DNA of 64,000 nt from JAGVSR01 sp963778225 (lineage in GTDB: Bacteria > Pseudomonadota > Alphaproteobacteria > Rhizobiales > Hyphomicrobiaceae), in the NCBI GenBank assembly GCA_963778225.1, contig CAVZTR010000012.1, positions 62,001 through 126,000 of the forward strand. The letters are read 5' to 3'. Below the pieces are notes generated by a model. That model was not told the origin of the DNA. It saw only the letters and a list, made by a program, of their open reading frames with translations, and did not search any database. Each line of letters begins with the position of its first letter. Within the stretch, counting starts at the first letter, position 1. Both the position numbers and the translations under genes were made by a program. This document shows, in pieces, positions 43,462 through 52,140 of the stretch.

Positions 43462-45822
43462 ATGGCGCGCAAGCCCGACCGGGGGCAGACGACATCGCAT
43501 TCGCGGGGGCAAGAGCGCGGGCGGCAGGGACGATCGAAGGATGGGCGGGCGCACGGCGGCCGCGCGCATCCGTCAGGCGACGACGGGATGCCGACGCGCG
43601 AGCAGGTGCTGGCTTTCATCGAAGGTGCGCAGGGCAAGGTCGGCAAGCGCGAGATCGCGCGCGCGTTCGGCATCAAGGGCGGCGACAAGATCGCGCTGAA
43701 GCGTCTCCTGGCGATGATGGCGGACGAGGGCACGCTTGCGGGTGCGCGCAAGGAATTGCGCGAGACGGGATCGCTGCCTTCCATTGTGGCGCTGGAAATC
43801 ACGGGGCGCGATCGCGACGGCGACCTGATCGGCGAGCCGGTCATCTGGGACGCGGAAGAAGGTGCCAAGCCGCGCGTGCTGATTTTGGCGCGGACGCTTG
43901 CGCGCATCACGGCGGACGAGGATCGCGTGCCGGGCATCGGCGATCACGTGATGGCGCGGATCACGAAACTCGACGAGGTGGATGTCGCGGGGTTCAAGTT
44001 CGAGGGCGAGGCGATCAAGAAGCTGCCGCGCGATCAGCGGCGGTTGCTCGGCGTCTATCGCGCGAACGCGCGGGGCGGCGGGTCGATCGAGCCGATCAAC
44101 CGCAAGGAACTGAAATCCTGGCCGGTGCACAAGGGTGACGAGAAGGACGCCAAGGACGGCGATCTCGTGCGCTTTGAACTGGCGAAGACGGGACGGTTCA
44201 CGACGCCGCGGGCTCGCATCGTGGAAGCGCTCGGCAATCCGGAAGACGAGCGCAAGGTGTCGCTGATTGCGGTGCACGCGCACGGCATTCCAGATGATTT
44301 TCCAGAGAGCGTGATCGACGAGACGCGGGATCTGAAGCCGCCGCAGTTGGCCGGTCGCACGGATCTGCGCGGCATTCCGCTGCTGACCATCGATCCGGTG
44401 GACGCGCGCGATCACGACGATGCGGTGTTCGCGGAACCCGATACAGACCCGAAAAACCCGGGCGGGCATATCGTGATCGTCGCGATCGCGGATGTGTCGC
44501 ATTATGTGCGGCCGGGAACGCGGCTCGATCGCGAAGCGCAGATCCGCGGCAACTCGGTCTATTTTCCCGATCGCGTCGTGCCGATGCTGCCGGAGAAGAT
44601 TTCCAACGATCTGTGCTCGCTGCGCGAAGGCGAGGATCGGGCGTGCCTCGCGGTGCGCATGGTTTACGACCGCGACGGCGACAAGCGCGGGCATACGTTC
44701 CTGCGCGCGATGATGCGGTCGGCGGTGAAGCTGTCCTACCAACAGGCGCAGGCGGCGTTCGACGGCAATCCGGACGAGAAAGCCGCGCCGCTGATGGAGG
44801 CGGCGCTGAAGCCGCTCTGGGCGGCTTATCAGGCGCTCAAAGCCGCGCGCGACCGGCGCGAACCGCTCGATCTCGATTTGCCGGAACGCAAGATCCGGCT
44901 CGACGAGAATGGGCGGATTGCCGGCGTGTTCATTCCCGAACGGCTCGAAGCGCACAAGCTCATCGAAGAGATGATGATCCAGGCGAATGTCGCCGCCGCC
45001 GAGAGTTTGGAACAGCGGAAGTCGCCGCTCGTCTATCGTATCCACGATGCGCCGTCGAAAGAGAAACTGAAGTCGCTGCGCGATTTTCTCGAGACGCTCG
45101 ATCTCGAAATCCCGCCGCATGGGTCGCTGAAGCCGGGGGCGTTCAACAAGGTGCTGTCGGCTGCGAAGTCGCTGCCGGTGCCGGAACTCGTCAACGAAGT
45201 GATCCTGCGGTCGCAGGCGCAGGCGGAGTACAATCCCGAAAACATCGGGCACTTCGGATTGAACCTCGCGCGCTATGCGCATTTCACCTCGCCCATCCGG
45301 CGCTATGCGGATTTGCTTGTGCATCGGGCGCTCATCCGGGCTCTGAAACTTGGCGATGGCGGACTGTCGGATGAAGAGATCCCGCGGTTGCCGGCGATCG
45401 CGCAGTCGATCTCGGATGCGGAGCGGCGCGCGATGGCGGCCGAACGCGAGACGATCGATCGGCTCGTGGCGCTGCATCTTGCCGATCGGATCGGCGCCGT
45501 GTTCCAGGCGCGGATCGGCGGCGTGACGCGATCGGGGCTGTTCGTGCGGCTGAAGGATACGGGGGCCGACGGCTTCGTGCCGATCTCCACGCTGGGGCAG
45601 GATTACTTTCATCACGTCGAGGAGGCGCATGCGCTCGTCGGCAGCCGCACGGGAGTGACGTTCCGGCTCGGCGATGATGTCGAGGTCAAGCTCGTGGAGG
45701 CGATCCCGTCGGCGGGTGCGCTGCGGTTCGAGATGATGTCGGAAGGTCACCGGCACGTTCTGAAGGCCGTGAAAGGTCCGCGCGGGCGGCATATGACGCG
45801 GCAGCGGCGACCGCGCCGATAG
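43462..45822 (+). CDS. rnr: ribonuclease R
   Basis: Processive 3'-5' exoribonuclease of the RNB family degrading structured RNA; 786 residues. After a basic, Arg/Gly-rich N-terminus come the winged-helix segment GKVGKREIARAFGIKGGDKIALKRLL, cold-shock domains, the RNB catalytic segment LTIDPVDARDHDDAVFAEPD (four Asp), HFTSPIRRYADLLVHRALI, and the S1 domain ARIGGVTRSGLFVRLKDTGADGFVPISTL. The C-terminus is basic (KGPRGRHMTRQRRPRR). Confidence 0.96.
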   Translation: MARKPDRGQTTSHSRGQERGRQGRSKDGRAHGGRAHPSGDDGMPTREQVLAFIEGAQGKVGKREIARAFGIKGGDKIALKRLLAMMADEGTLAGARKELRETGSLPSIVALEITGRDRDGDLIGEPVIWDAEEGAKPRVLILARTLARITADEDRVPGIGDHVMARITKLDEVDVAGFKFEGEAIKKLPRDQRRLLGVYRANARGGGSIEPINRKELKSWPVHKGDEKDAKDGDLVRFELAKTGRFTTPRARIVEALGNPEDERKVSLIAVHAHGIPDDFPESVIDETRDLKPPQLAGRTDLRGIPLLTIDPVDARDHDDAVFAEPDTDPKNPGGHIVIVAIADVSHYVRPGTRLDREAQIRGNSVYFPDRVVPMLPEKISNDLCSLREGEDRACLAVRMVYDRDGDKRGHTFLRAMMRSAVKLSYQQAQAAFDGNPDEKAAPLMEAALKPLWAAYQALKAARDRREPLDLDLPERKIRLDENGRIAGVFIPERLEAHKLIEEMMIQANVAAAESLEQRKSPLVYRIHDAPSKEKLKSLRDFLETLDLEIPPHGSLKPGAFNKVLSAAKSLPVPELVNEVILRSQAQAEYNPENIGHFGLNLARYAHFTSPIRRYADLLVHRALIRALKLGDGGLSDEEIPRLPAIAQSISDAERRAMAAERETIDRLVALHLADRIGAVFQARIGGVTRSGLFVRLKDTGADGFVPISTLGQDYFHHVEEAHALVGSRTGVTFRLGDDVEVKLVEAIPSAGALRFEMMSEGHRHVLKAVKGPRGRHMTRQRRPRR

Positions 45823-45884
45823 ATCGCGTCTCAGCGCCTCCTGCTTGCCTTGACCGCGGTCTGCTTCGGCACCAAGTTGGCTCA

Positions 45885-46328
45885 ATGGACAAATTCTACA
45901 CCAATGTGCCTGCTGACCCCGTCAACGATCGGCCATGGCCCAAAGCCGTCATGAACGGCATCCGCTGCAAGTGCCCCGCGTGCGGCACCGGCAAGCTGTA
46001 CGACAGCTATCTGAAGGTCGTTCCCGTTTGCTCGAATTGCGGTGAGGAACTGCATCACCAGCGTGCCGACGACGCGCCGCCGTATTTCACCATGTTCATC
46101 GTCGGGCACATCGTCATCGGTGGGCTCCTGGTGCTGGAGCAGACGCTCGCGCCGGCGACATGGGTGCATCTCGTCATTTGGCTGCCGCTGACGCTGTTCT
46201 TGAGTTTGTGGTTGCTGCCGAAGGTGAAGGGCGGACTTGTCGGCCTTCAGTGGGCGCTGCGCATGCACGGGTTCGGCGGCGAGACGGATGAGCCCGATCC
46301 TGAACCGCAGCCCGCTTCGCAAGCGTGA
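45885..46328 (+). CDS. DUF983 family membrane protein
   Basis: A 147-residue protein with an N-terminal zinc-ribbon-like pair (CKCPACGTGKLYDSYLKV, VCSNCGEEL), the DDAPPYFTMFIVGHIV motif and two hydrophobic segments (IVIGGLLVLEQTLAPATWVHLVIW, LPLTLFLSLWLLP). These are DUF983 marks. The family often accompanies cytochrome-oxidase genes; here it follows rnr and overlaps the NUDIX gene. Role unknown. Confidence 0.9.
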   Translation: MDKFYTNVPADPVNDRPWPKAVMNGIRCKCPACGTGKLYDSYLKVVPVCSNCGEELHHQRADDAPPYFTMFIVGHIVIGGLLVLEQTLAPATWVHLVIWLPLTLFLSLWLLPKVKGGLVGLQWALRMHGFGGETDEPDPEPQPASQA

Positions 46329-47064
46329 GCCGGGCCGCGTGACATCGTCCATTCTCGTGCCGCCCAGCGCTGTCAAAGAGTTCAAGGGACGGCCGCTGCT
46401 CGCGGCCACGCTGGTCGTCGTTGACCGCAGCGGACCGGAACCGCGCATCCTGATGGGCCGGCGACGGCCGGACGCGGTGTTCCTGCCGGACAAGTATGTG
46501 TTTCCCGGCGGACGGGTTGAACTCAGCGATGGTGACGTGGCGGCGGCCGGTGCCCTGCCCGCGCATGATCTGGGGTGCCTGAAGCGTGGCGTCCGGCATG
46601 CCGATCCCGAGCGGGGGTTGCGCGCCTTCGTCAGCGCAGCAGTCCGGGAGACGTTCGAGGAAACCGGCTATCTGGTCTCGGTCGATGGACCGGTGGAGTC
46701 CGACGCGTCGCACGCGGGTTGGAGCGCCTTGTTGGCATCCGGCGTTCGCCCCGATCTCAACCAGCTCCGATACATCGCGCGGGCGATCACCCCACCGGGA
46801 CGGCCCCGGCGGTACGATACGCGCTTCTTTCTGGCGGAGGCCTCAGCTGTGCGGGCTGTCGTCTCGCGAACCGACGGAGAACTGTCTGAGATCGGCTGGT
46901 TCGGCCTGGAGAAGGTTTCGAACCATGATTTACCTTCCATTACGCGTATGGTGTTGGCGGACCTCAAGGTGGCCCTCGACGGTACGGGAGTGCCCGAGAT
47001 CCCCTTCTATTTCTGGCGTTCAGGGGCGTTCCGGCGGGCCGTGCTGAAGGGGCGCGGCTTGTAG
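46288..47064 (+). CDS. NUDIX hydrolase
   Basis: A 258-residue NUDIX-fold pyrophosphatase. The NUDIX helix is split by an insert of roughly 40 residues: the glycine part is FPGGRVELSDG and the catalytic helix AAVRETFEETGYLVSV, a layout seen in a NUDT-type subgroup. Preceding residues ILMGRRRPDAVFLPDKYV contact substrate. ATG 46288 overlaps DUF983 by 41 bases; a GTG at 46339 would avoid the overlap but lacks a ribosome site. Substrate unknown. Confidence 0.85.
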   Translation: MSPILNRSPLRKREPGRVTSSILVPPSAVKEFKGRPLLAATLVVVDRSGPEPRILMGRRRPDAVFLPDKYVFPGGRVELSDGDVAAAGALPAHDLGCLKRGVRHADPERGLRAFVSAAVRETFEETGYLVSVDGPVESDASHAGWSALLASGVRPDLNQLRYIARAITPPGRPRRYDTRFFLAEASAVRAVVSRTDGELSEIGWFGLEKVSNHDLPSITRMVLADLKVALDGTGVPEIPFYFWRSGAFRRAVLKGRGL

Positions 47065-47157
47065 CTCGGCGGCCCCGCTTGACTTCAAGCCGCCGCTCAG
47101 TATGTTCCGGCCTTCCCGCGACCCCGCGCGTCTTTCGTTTCTCGAAGGTTCTTCACC

Positions 47158-47325
47158 ATGGCTAAGCCCGTCACGCAGAAGATCAAGCTCTTGTCGACCG
47201 CCGGCACCGGCTTCTTCTACGTCACGAAGAAGAACCCGCGTACGTCGACCGAGAAGCTCGTTTTCAAAAAGTACGATCCCGTCGCGCGCAAGCACGTCGA
47301 ATTCAAAGAAACGAAAATCAAGTAA
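47158..47325 (+). CDS. rpmG: 50S ribosomal protein L33
   Basis: A 55-residue protein starting MAKPVTQKIKLLSTAGTGFF and continuing YVTKKNPRTSTEKLVFKKYD then PVARKHVEFKETKIK, a full-length L33 of the cysteine-free type (no zinc CxxC). It lies 93 bases after the NUDIX gene on the same strand. Basic composition and exact length leave little doubt. Confidence 0.96.
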   Translation: MAKPVTQKIKLLSTAGTGFFYVTKKNPRTSTEKLVFKKYDPVARKHVEFKETKIK

Positions 47326-47801
47326 GGTCGCAGCGCCAATACGCTTTTTCGCGCCATAGCCGGCTTATTCGCTGATTATTTTGAAAGTGGGCCCTCACAA
47401 GAGAGGGACCAGGGTCCGTAACCGCTCGGCAGCGGGGTTAGCATTCCGAGAAGATCACGGACCCTGGCGTCGTCACCAGACGATGGTCATAGAGGGCGTT
47501 GACGTCCCGCCTGGTATTTCGCGTCAGGGCTCACGCGCATTTCGCACGCAAGCCGTGAATGTCATCGATGGTGGGGAACGGAAGCGCCCCTGCGCCTTTT
47601 CCCCGCTCTTCTCGGCGGATTTCTCCGTCCGGCATCGTCTAGATCCACCCAACGGCTTGGAATGTGACAGAGGATTGGCACCGTTTCAAGAAATTCTCTT
47701 GACGTGTTGCGGCCGAAGTACGCCGTATTGTGAATCAGTCCACAAGCAATTGTGACGGCGGGCCCGCCGTTCTAAATTTCTTCATCTAATCAGTGACTTG
47801 C
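47326..47801. other. convergent intergenic region between rpmG and pleD
   Basis: About 475 bases with no supported protein gene. It contains the stem structure described at 47389-47467 and a perfect 16-base palindrome ACGGCGGGCCCGCCGT at about 47754-47769 near the pleD end, which may serve as a pleD terminator although no T-run follows. Confidence 0.5.
47389..47467. ncRNA. candidate structured RNA (unassigned family, strand uncertain)
   Basis: Two adjacent foldable units: CCCTC/GAGGG closing a six-base loop (about 47392-47407), then a perfect eleven-base stem CCAGGGTCCGT/ACGGACCCTGG (47409-47419 with 47457-47467). The second encloses an inner hairpin built from AACC..GCT and AGC..GGTT. No known RNA family was recognised and no clear promoter seen. 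It could also be a complex terminator of rpmG. Confidence 0.35.
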
Positions 47802-49172
47802 TCACGCCGCGTCTGCGGCGACCCGGTTGCGCCCTCGGCGCTTGGCTGCATAAAGAGCATTATCGGCCCGCTTGAAAATAGTCTCGGGCGTATCGTCCGG
47901 GCTCTCCAGAGTGGCCAGGCCCACGCTTGCCGTCACCCGGATCTTGAGGTCCGCACGCAGTTGGAATGGCTCGGACGCCATCATGGCACGGGTCCGCTCG
48001 GCGACCTGGTAGGCCCGGGCGAGATCTGTTTCCGGCATGATGATCAGGAATTCTTCACCGCCGAGGCGGCACGCCAGATCGATGCCGCGCGTGTTGCGCT
48101 TCAACCGCGCCGAGAATTCCTTCAGCACGACGTCTCCGCCATCGTGGCCGTGGGAGTCGTTGACGTTCTTGAAGTGATCGATATCGGTGACGAGGATCGA
48201 TAGTGGCCGGCCAGTGCGAATGGATTCTTCGACGAGCGTCCGCAAATGGCTTTCCATGTAGCGGCGATTGTGGAGCCCCGTGAGCGGGTCCGTGATGGCG
48301 AGTTCGACGCTCTCTTCGAGCCTGTTGCGCAGGTAGTCGGTGAAGCGCTTGCGCTTGATCTGAGTTTTGATGCGGGCCAGCAGCTCATGCCGGTCGATGG
48401 GGCGAATGAGGTAATCGTTGACGCCCATGTCCATGCCGCGCAGCAGGCGCGCCTCGTCGCCCGGCTCGACGAGGATGACGATCGGCAGGTGACGGGTGCG
48501 GTCCAGCGAGCGGACCTGAGAACACAAGCGCAGGCCGTCAGCGTTGCTGAGGCTGAGGCTGACGATCAGGAGATCGAAGTTGTGTTCAGCGAGCTTGATC
48601 AGCGCCGCGTTCGGGTCGCGCTCGACAAAGACATCGTGGGATTTGGAGATAACTTCGACCAGACGAGAGGCGGAGCGAGGGTGATCGTCAACCAGGAGGA
48701 TGCGGCCGGCGCGCACGTTCAGTGCCTTCTGCAGGGCCGCGCTTTCGCTGAGCCCCAACTGACGCGACGTGGAGGCGCGCATCAGCATCTCGTCGTTCAG
48801 CATCTTCAGGCGCGCGAGGTTTTTCACGCGTGTGATCAAAGCAATGTCGTCAACGGGCTTGGTCAGGAAGTCGTCGGCGCCGTTCTCGAGGCCTTGCACC
48901 TTGTCGGAGGGCTGGTCGAGCGCCGTCACCATGATGACCGGAACGTGCTGCGTGTCGGCGTTGGCCTTGATGCGGCGGCAGACCTCGAAGCCGTCCATGC
49001 CCGGCATCATGACGTCGAGCAGAACGACATCGATCCGCTGCTTAGCGCAGATCTCGAGCGCGTCAGGGCCGTTGCTCGCGGTCACGACTTCGAAGTACTC
49101 GGCTGACAGCCGTGCTTCGAGAAGCTTCACGTTGGCCAGAATGTCGTCAACAACGAGGACGCGGGCGGTCAT
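47802..49172 (-). CDS. pleD: diguanylate cyclase response regulator PleD
   Basis: A 456-residue REC-REC-GGDEF protein making c-di-GMP at the stalked/old pole. REC1 has DVVLLDVMMPGMDGFEV (phospho-Asp) and FLTKPVDD; REC2 is the degenerate adaptor; the GGDEF domain reads CRLGGEEFLIIMPETD with the inhibitory I-site RGID five residues upstream. It lies 35 bases downstream of divK on the same strand, the conserved alphaproteobacterial divK-pleD order, and controls the motile-to-sessile switch. Confidence 0.96.
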   Translation of the reverse strand: MTARVLVVDDILANVKLLEARLSAEYFEVVTASNGPDALEICAKQRIDVVLLDVMMPGMDGFEVCRRIKANADTQHVPVIMVTALDQPSDKVQGLENGADDFLTKPVDDIALITRVKNLARLKMLNDEMLMRASTSRQLGLSESAALQKALNVRAGRILLVDDHPRSASRLVEVISKSHDVFVERDPNAALIKLAEHNFDLLIVSLSLSNADGLRLCSQVRSLDRTRHLPIVILVEPGDEARLLRGMDMGVNDYLIRPIDRHELLARIKTQIKRKRFTDYLRNRLEESVELAITDPLTGLHNRRYMESHLRTLVEESIRTGRPLSILVTDIDHFKNVNDSHGHDGGDVVLKEFSARLKRNTRGIDLACRLGGEEFLIIMPETDLARAYQVAERTRAMMASEPFQLRADLKIRVTASVGLATLESPDDTPETIFKRADNALYAAKRRGRNRVAADAA

Positions 49173-49207
49173 GGAAGAGGTACTCGGTACTCGAACAGGG
49201 GGATGGG

Positions 49208-49594
49208 CTAGGCGCGTTGAGCTTTGGCAAACCGGTTGATCGTATCAAGGAACATCATGACGGAGATCGGCTTGGAGACGTACGCCTCGCAGCCGCCGGA
49301 GCGGATGCGCTCCTCGTCGCCTTTCATGGCGAAGGCCGTGACAGCAACGACGGGGATGGAGCGCAGTTCATCGTCTTCCTTCAGCCATTTCGTCACTTCG
49401 AGGCCGGACACCTCGGGCAACTGAATGTCCATCAGGATCAGATCGGGGCGATGTTGACGGGCGAGCGCGATGGCATCGAAGCCGTTGCGCGTCTGGATCG
49501 TGGCGTACCCGTGGGCATCGAGAAGGTCATGAAAGAGCTTCATGTTGAGCTCGTTGTCCTCGACAATGAGAACCAGCTTGCGGCCGTCCTTCAT
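49208..49594 (-). CDS. divK: cell-cycle response regulator DivK
   Basis: Single-domain response regulator of 128 residues: VLIVEDNELNMKLFHDLLDAHGY, phospho-Asp in DLILMDIQLPEVSGLEV, and VSKPISV. These match DivK closely. It controls DivL/CckA and activates PleC/DivJ in the CtrA network. The start MKDGRKLVLIVEDN at 49594 is used; the frame runs on to an ATG at 49642 that adds 16 residues not found in DivK. Confidence 0.95.
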   Translation of the reverse strand: MKDGRKLVLIVEDNELNMKLFHDLLDAHGYATIQTRNGFDAIALARQHRPDLILMDIQLPEVSGLEVTKWLKEDDELRSIPVVAVTAFAMKGDEERIRSGGCEAYVSKPISVMMFLDTINRFAKAQRA

Positions 49595-49788
49595 TGTGCG
49601 GGGGCGCTCCTCGACGGCCAATCCTTGATCCTGGTAGACCATTACCGGTTAATCCCACTCTAGCCCGGACTGTGATGCACCGATTCTGACCGGCTGCGCC
49701 TTGTCCTCACTGTGCGCATGGAGCAGTAACCAACAGTTTAAAACAAAGGGTTCGTACCCACGGGCCACCCTTCGTGAAGGTAAATGAA

Positions 49789-50100
49789 ATGTGTGCGCTG
49801 AAGTCAGGCCGGGCCAAAGCCCTTAACCGGGACGACGCGGAGACGATCGCGATCCGCGCCATCGGGTTTCTGGCAGAGGATACCCGGCGGATCGGGCGAT
49901 TCCTGTCGTTGACGGGAATGGAGCCCGAGACGCTCATGACAGGGGCAGAATCGACGCCGGTGCAGGTCGCTGTGCTCGATCATCTGCTCGGCGACGAATT
50001 GTTGCTGATGGTCTTTTGCGGCCACGCGGCCATTGCGCCCGAAATAGTCCCTGCGGCGCGCATGCTGCTGGACCGGGATGGGGCCGGAGGCGGCGATTGA
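49789..50100 (+). CDS. DUF3572 family protein
   Basis: A 103-residue helical protein. Conserved DUF3572 segments: DDAETIAIRAIGFLAEDTRRIGRFLSLTGMEPETL and VAVLDHLLGDELLLMVFCGHAAIAPEIVPAAR. It is divergent from divK, as in many Rhizobiales. ATG 49789 has AAGG eight bases upstream; GTG 49774 is an alternative. Function unknown. Its stop overlaps the TTG start of the ROK kinase. Confidence 0.9.
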   Translation: MCALKSGRAKALNRDDAETIAIRAIGFLAEDTRRIGRFLSLTGMEPETLMTGAESTPVQVAVLDHLLGDELLLMVFCGHAAIAPEIVPAARMLLDRDGAGGGD

Positions 50101-51021
50101 TCGATCATACAGGCGTACGCATCGGCATCGATCTCGGCGGGACGAAGATCGCGGCGATCGCCATCGACCGCGACGGTCGCATGCTCGCGGAGTTGCGCCG
50201 AGCTTCGCCGCAAGGGGATTACGAGGCGACGCTCGTTGCGCTCGTCGCGGACCGTCGAGCAACTGGAAGCCGAAAGTGGATGCGCCGGGGCATGGGTCGG
50301 GATCGGGATGCCCGGGTCGATCGCGCCGAGGTCAGGGCGAGTTCAGAATGCCAACTCGACCTGGCTGAACGGACGCCCGCTCGCCGCCGATCTCGAGCGC
50401 CGGCTGGGTCCCCGCGTGCGGTTTGCGAACGATGCCAATTGTTTTGCGCTGTCGGAAGCAAGCGACGGGGCGGCTGCCGGCGACACGCGCGTCCTCGGGG
50501 TCATTCTCGGCACGGGGTGCGGAAGCGGCGTCGTCGTGGCGCGGCAAATCATGGATGGACCGCGGGGTATTGGCGGCGAGTGGGGACACAACTCCCTGCC
50601 CTGGCCCCTGGCGGAAGAATGGCCGGGACCGACGTGCTGGTGCGGCCGTCAGGGTTGCATGGAAGCTTGGGTTTCAGGTCCGGCGCTCGCCGCTGATCAT
50701 GCCCGCTGCACTGGCGAGGTGCTGGACGCAGTCCAGATCGCCCAGCGCGCGGATGCGGGCAATGCCGCGGCGCGGGCCACGCTCGACCGCCACGCGGACC
50801 GGCTGGCGCGGGGATTGGCCGCCGTCGTCAATGTCGTCGACCCGGATGTGATCGTCATCGGCGGGGGGCTATCGAAGCTCGCGCATCTCTACGATCAGTT
50901 GCCTCGGCTCATGGCTCCGCACATCTTCGGCGAAGACGTCCATGTTCGTGTGGTTCCGCCTCGGTGGGGCGATGCCAGCGGCGTGCGAGGTGCTGCGTGG
51001 CTCTGGCCGGCCGGTCCTTGA
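50097..51021 (+). pseudogene. ROK-family sugar kinase gene, interrupted by a +1 frameshift
   Basis: The first frame starts at TTG 50097 (GGAGG six bases before) and gives the phosphate-binding segment VRIGIDLGGTKIAAIAIDRDG. At about 50243-50250, in GTCGCGGACC, the frame moves one base to TVEQLEAESG, then AWVGIGMPGSIAP, the catalytic FANDANCFALSE, GEWGHNSLPWP, the zinc cluster CWCGRQGCMEAWVSG and VIVIGGGLSKL. All ROK motifs are present, so one base removed gives a full kinase of about 307 residues (fructokinase/glucokinase class). Real loss or assembly error is open. Confidence 0.85.
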
Positions 51022-51022
51022 G

Positions 51023-51955
51023 CTACTGCGAGCACGGGCTCTGGTCGAGCAGGGTCAATTCCTTGAGTTCGCCCTTGAGGCGATAATCTCCGTGATCGAT
51101 GACAAGGTTCGATGTCACGCCGTTCTCGTGGAACCGGAAGTACATTTCATAGAGCGGAAGCTGATCGAAGTGGCGCGACTCGGGCTTGAAATAGGCAATC
51201 GAGACGGGCCACGAGCGCACGCCGTCGAGCTTTGCCGCATCGCCGCTCAACTTCGGCACGGCGCGCAGTTCCTCGCGCGTGGAGACTTTGCCGATGGCGG
51301 CGGCGGTGAAGTAGTATTTCTCACCACCCTCCGAGCCATCATACAGGTTGCCGCTGAAGACGCGGCTGCCGGCTTTGGCTTGGCGAATAATCGCCATGGA
51401 ATGATCGATGGGGAAATAGACCGGCTCGCCGATTTTTGCCGACTTCCGCTCCGGCTTCGTCAGATCGATGGCCAGCGACTGCAGAGCGGCTGGGCCTGGG
51501 CCTGAAATCTTTGCCGCGCCGTCCAGCTTTGTCGCCAGCTGGCCCCCGGCCTCTGTCTTGTTAGCCGTGCCCTGCGTTTGCTCGACGAGCTGATCATTGC
51601 CGAACGTGGACGATGAGAAACGCATGCGACGAGCAAGCTTGTCTTCCCAACTCGATGTGCGCAGATCGGTTGTGGAGGTCTGGCCTTCCGTGGTCGCTGT
51701 CTCCGTGACGAAGCGCATGTTTTGCGCATAGCCGTCACAGGTGCTGCCCATCAACTCATAGACCACGCGCCCTGTGATGCTGCCGATGCTCATGGCCGGG
51801 CCCGTCTCGTCCAGAGAGATGTCGTAGACGGCCCGGTGCGGCTGCAAACGGATGGGTGCAACTGTGGGGTTGACGATCTGGGCAACCGCTGCCGACGATC
51901 CGACGGCTGCGGAGAGCGTCAGAACGGCGGCCAAACTCGATTGAACTGCGCGCAT
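51023..51955 (-). CDS. eipB: cell envelope integrity protein EipB (DUF1849)
   Basis: A 310-residue periplasmic DUF1849 protein. Signal peptide (LAAVLTLSAAVGSSAAVA), then LQPHRAVYDISLDETG, GRVVYELMGSTCDGYAQNMRFVTE and the C-terminal DHGDYRLKGELKELTLLDQSPCSQ; the two cysteines match the conserved disulfide of Brucella EipB, a beta-spiral protein needed for envelope stress resistance. The ribosome site AAGGAG five bases before the ATG is the last of three repeated units (51961-52033). It converges with the ROK gene. Confidence 0.92.
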   Translation of the reverse strand: MRAVQSSLAAVLTLSAAVGSSAAVAQIVNPTVAPIRLQPHRAVYDISLDETGPAMSIGSITGRVVYELMGSTCDGYAQNMRFVTETATTEGQTSTTDLRTSSWEDKLARRMRFSSSTFGNDQLVEQTQGTANKTEAGGQLATKLDGAAKISGPGPAALQSLAIDLTKPERKSAKIGEPVYFPIDHSMAIIRQAKAGSRVFSGNLYDGSEGGEKYYFTAAAIGKVSTREELRAVPKLSGDAAKLDGVRSWPVSIAYFKPESRHFDQLPLYEMYFRFHENGVTSNLVIDHGDYRLKGELKELTLLDQSPCSQ

Positions 51956-51960
51956 TCATT

Positions 51961-52033
51961 CTCCTTGGCCTATTATTCAGGCCTTGGCTCCCTGGCCTAT
52001 TCAGGCCTTAGCTCCTTGGCTGTATAGCCTTGG
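51961..52033 (-). repeat. three tandem hairpin plus Shine-Dalgarno-like units in the eipB leader
   Basis: Three consecutive imperfect units of 27, 24 and 22 bases (51961-51987, 51988-52011, 52012-52033), each starting CTCC(T/C)TGGC on the plus strand. Read as eipB mRNA, each unit gives a GGCC..GGCC-type or GGCT..AGCC hairpin followed by CCAAGGAG or CCAGGGAG. The last unit supplies the actual eipB ribosome site. Unit length shrinks stepwise away from the gene. Confidence 0.8.
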
Positions 52034-52140
52034 CCGCTTTGTTTGTACCGGCCATCCTGACATTGCAAAAGAGGCCGGTTCAGCCGACAACGTGCTCATC
52101 AACTTAGGCGTTTAGTCCCTCAGCTTCAAGGAGATCACAG

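Noticed and set aside
43573..45885. Open frame of 770 codons opposite rnr
   Set aside because: Antisense to RNase R, no domain signature, extreme Arg content; a shadow frame.
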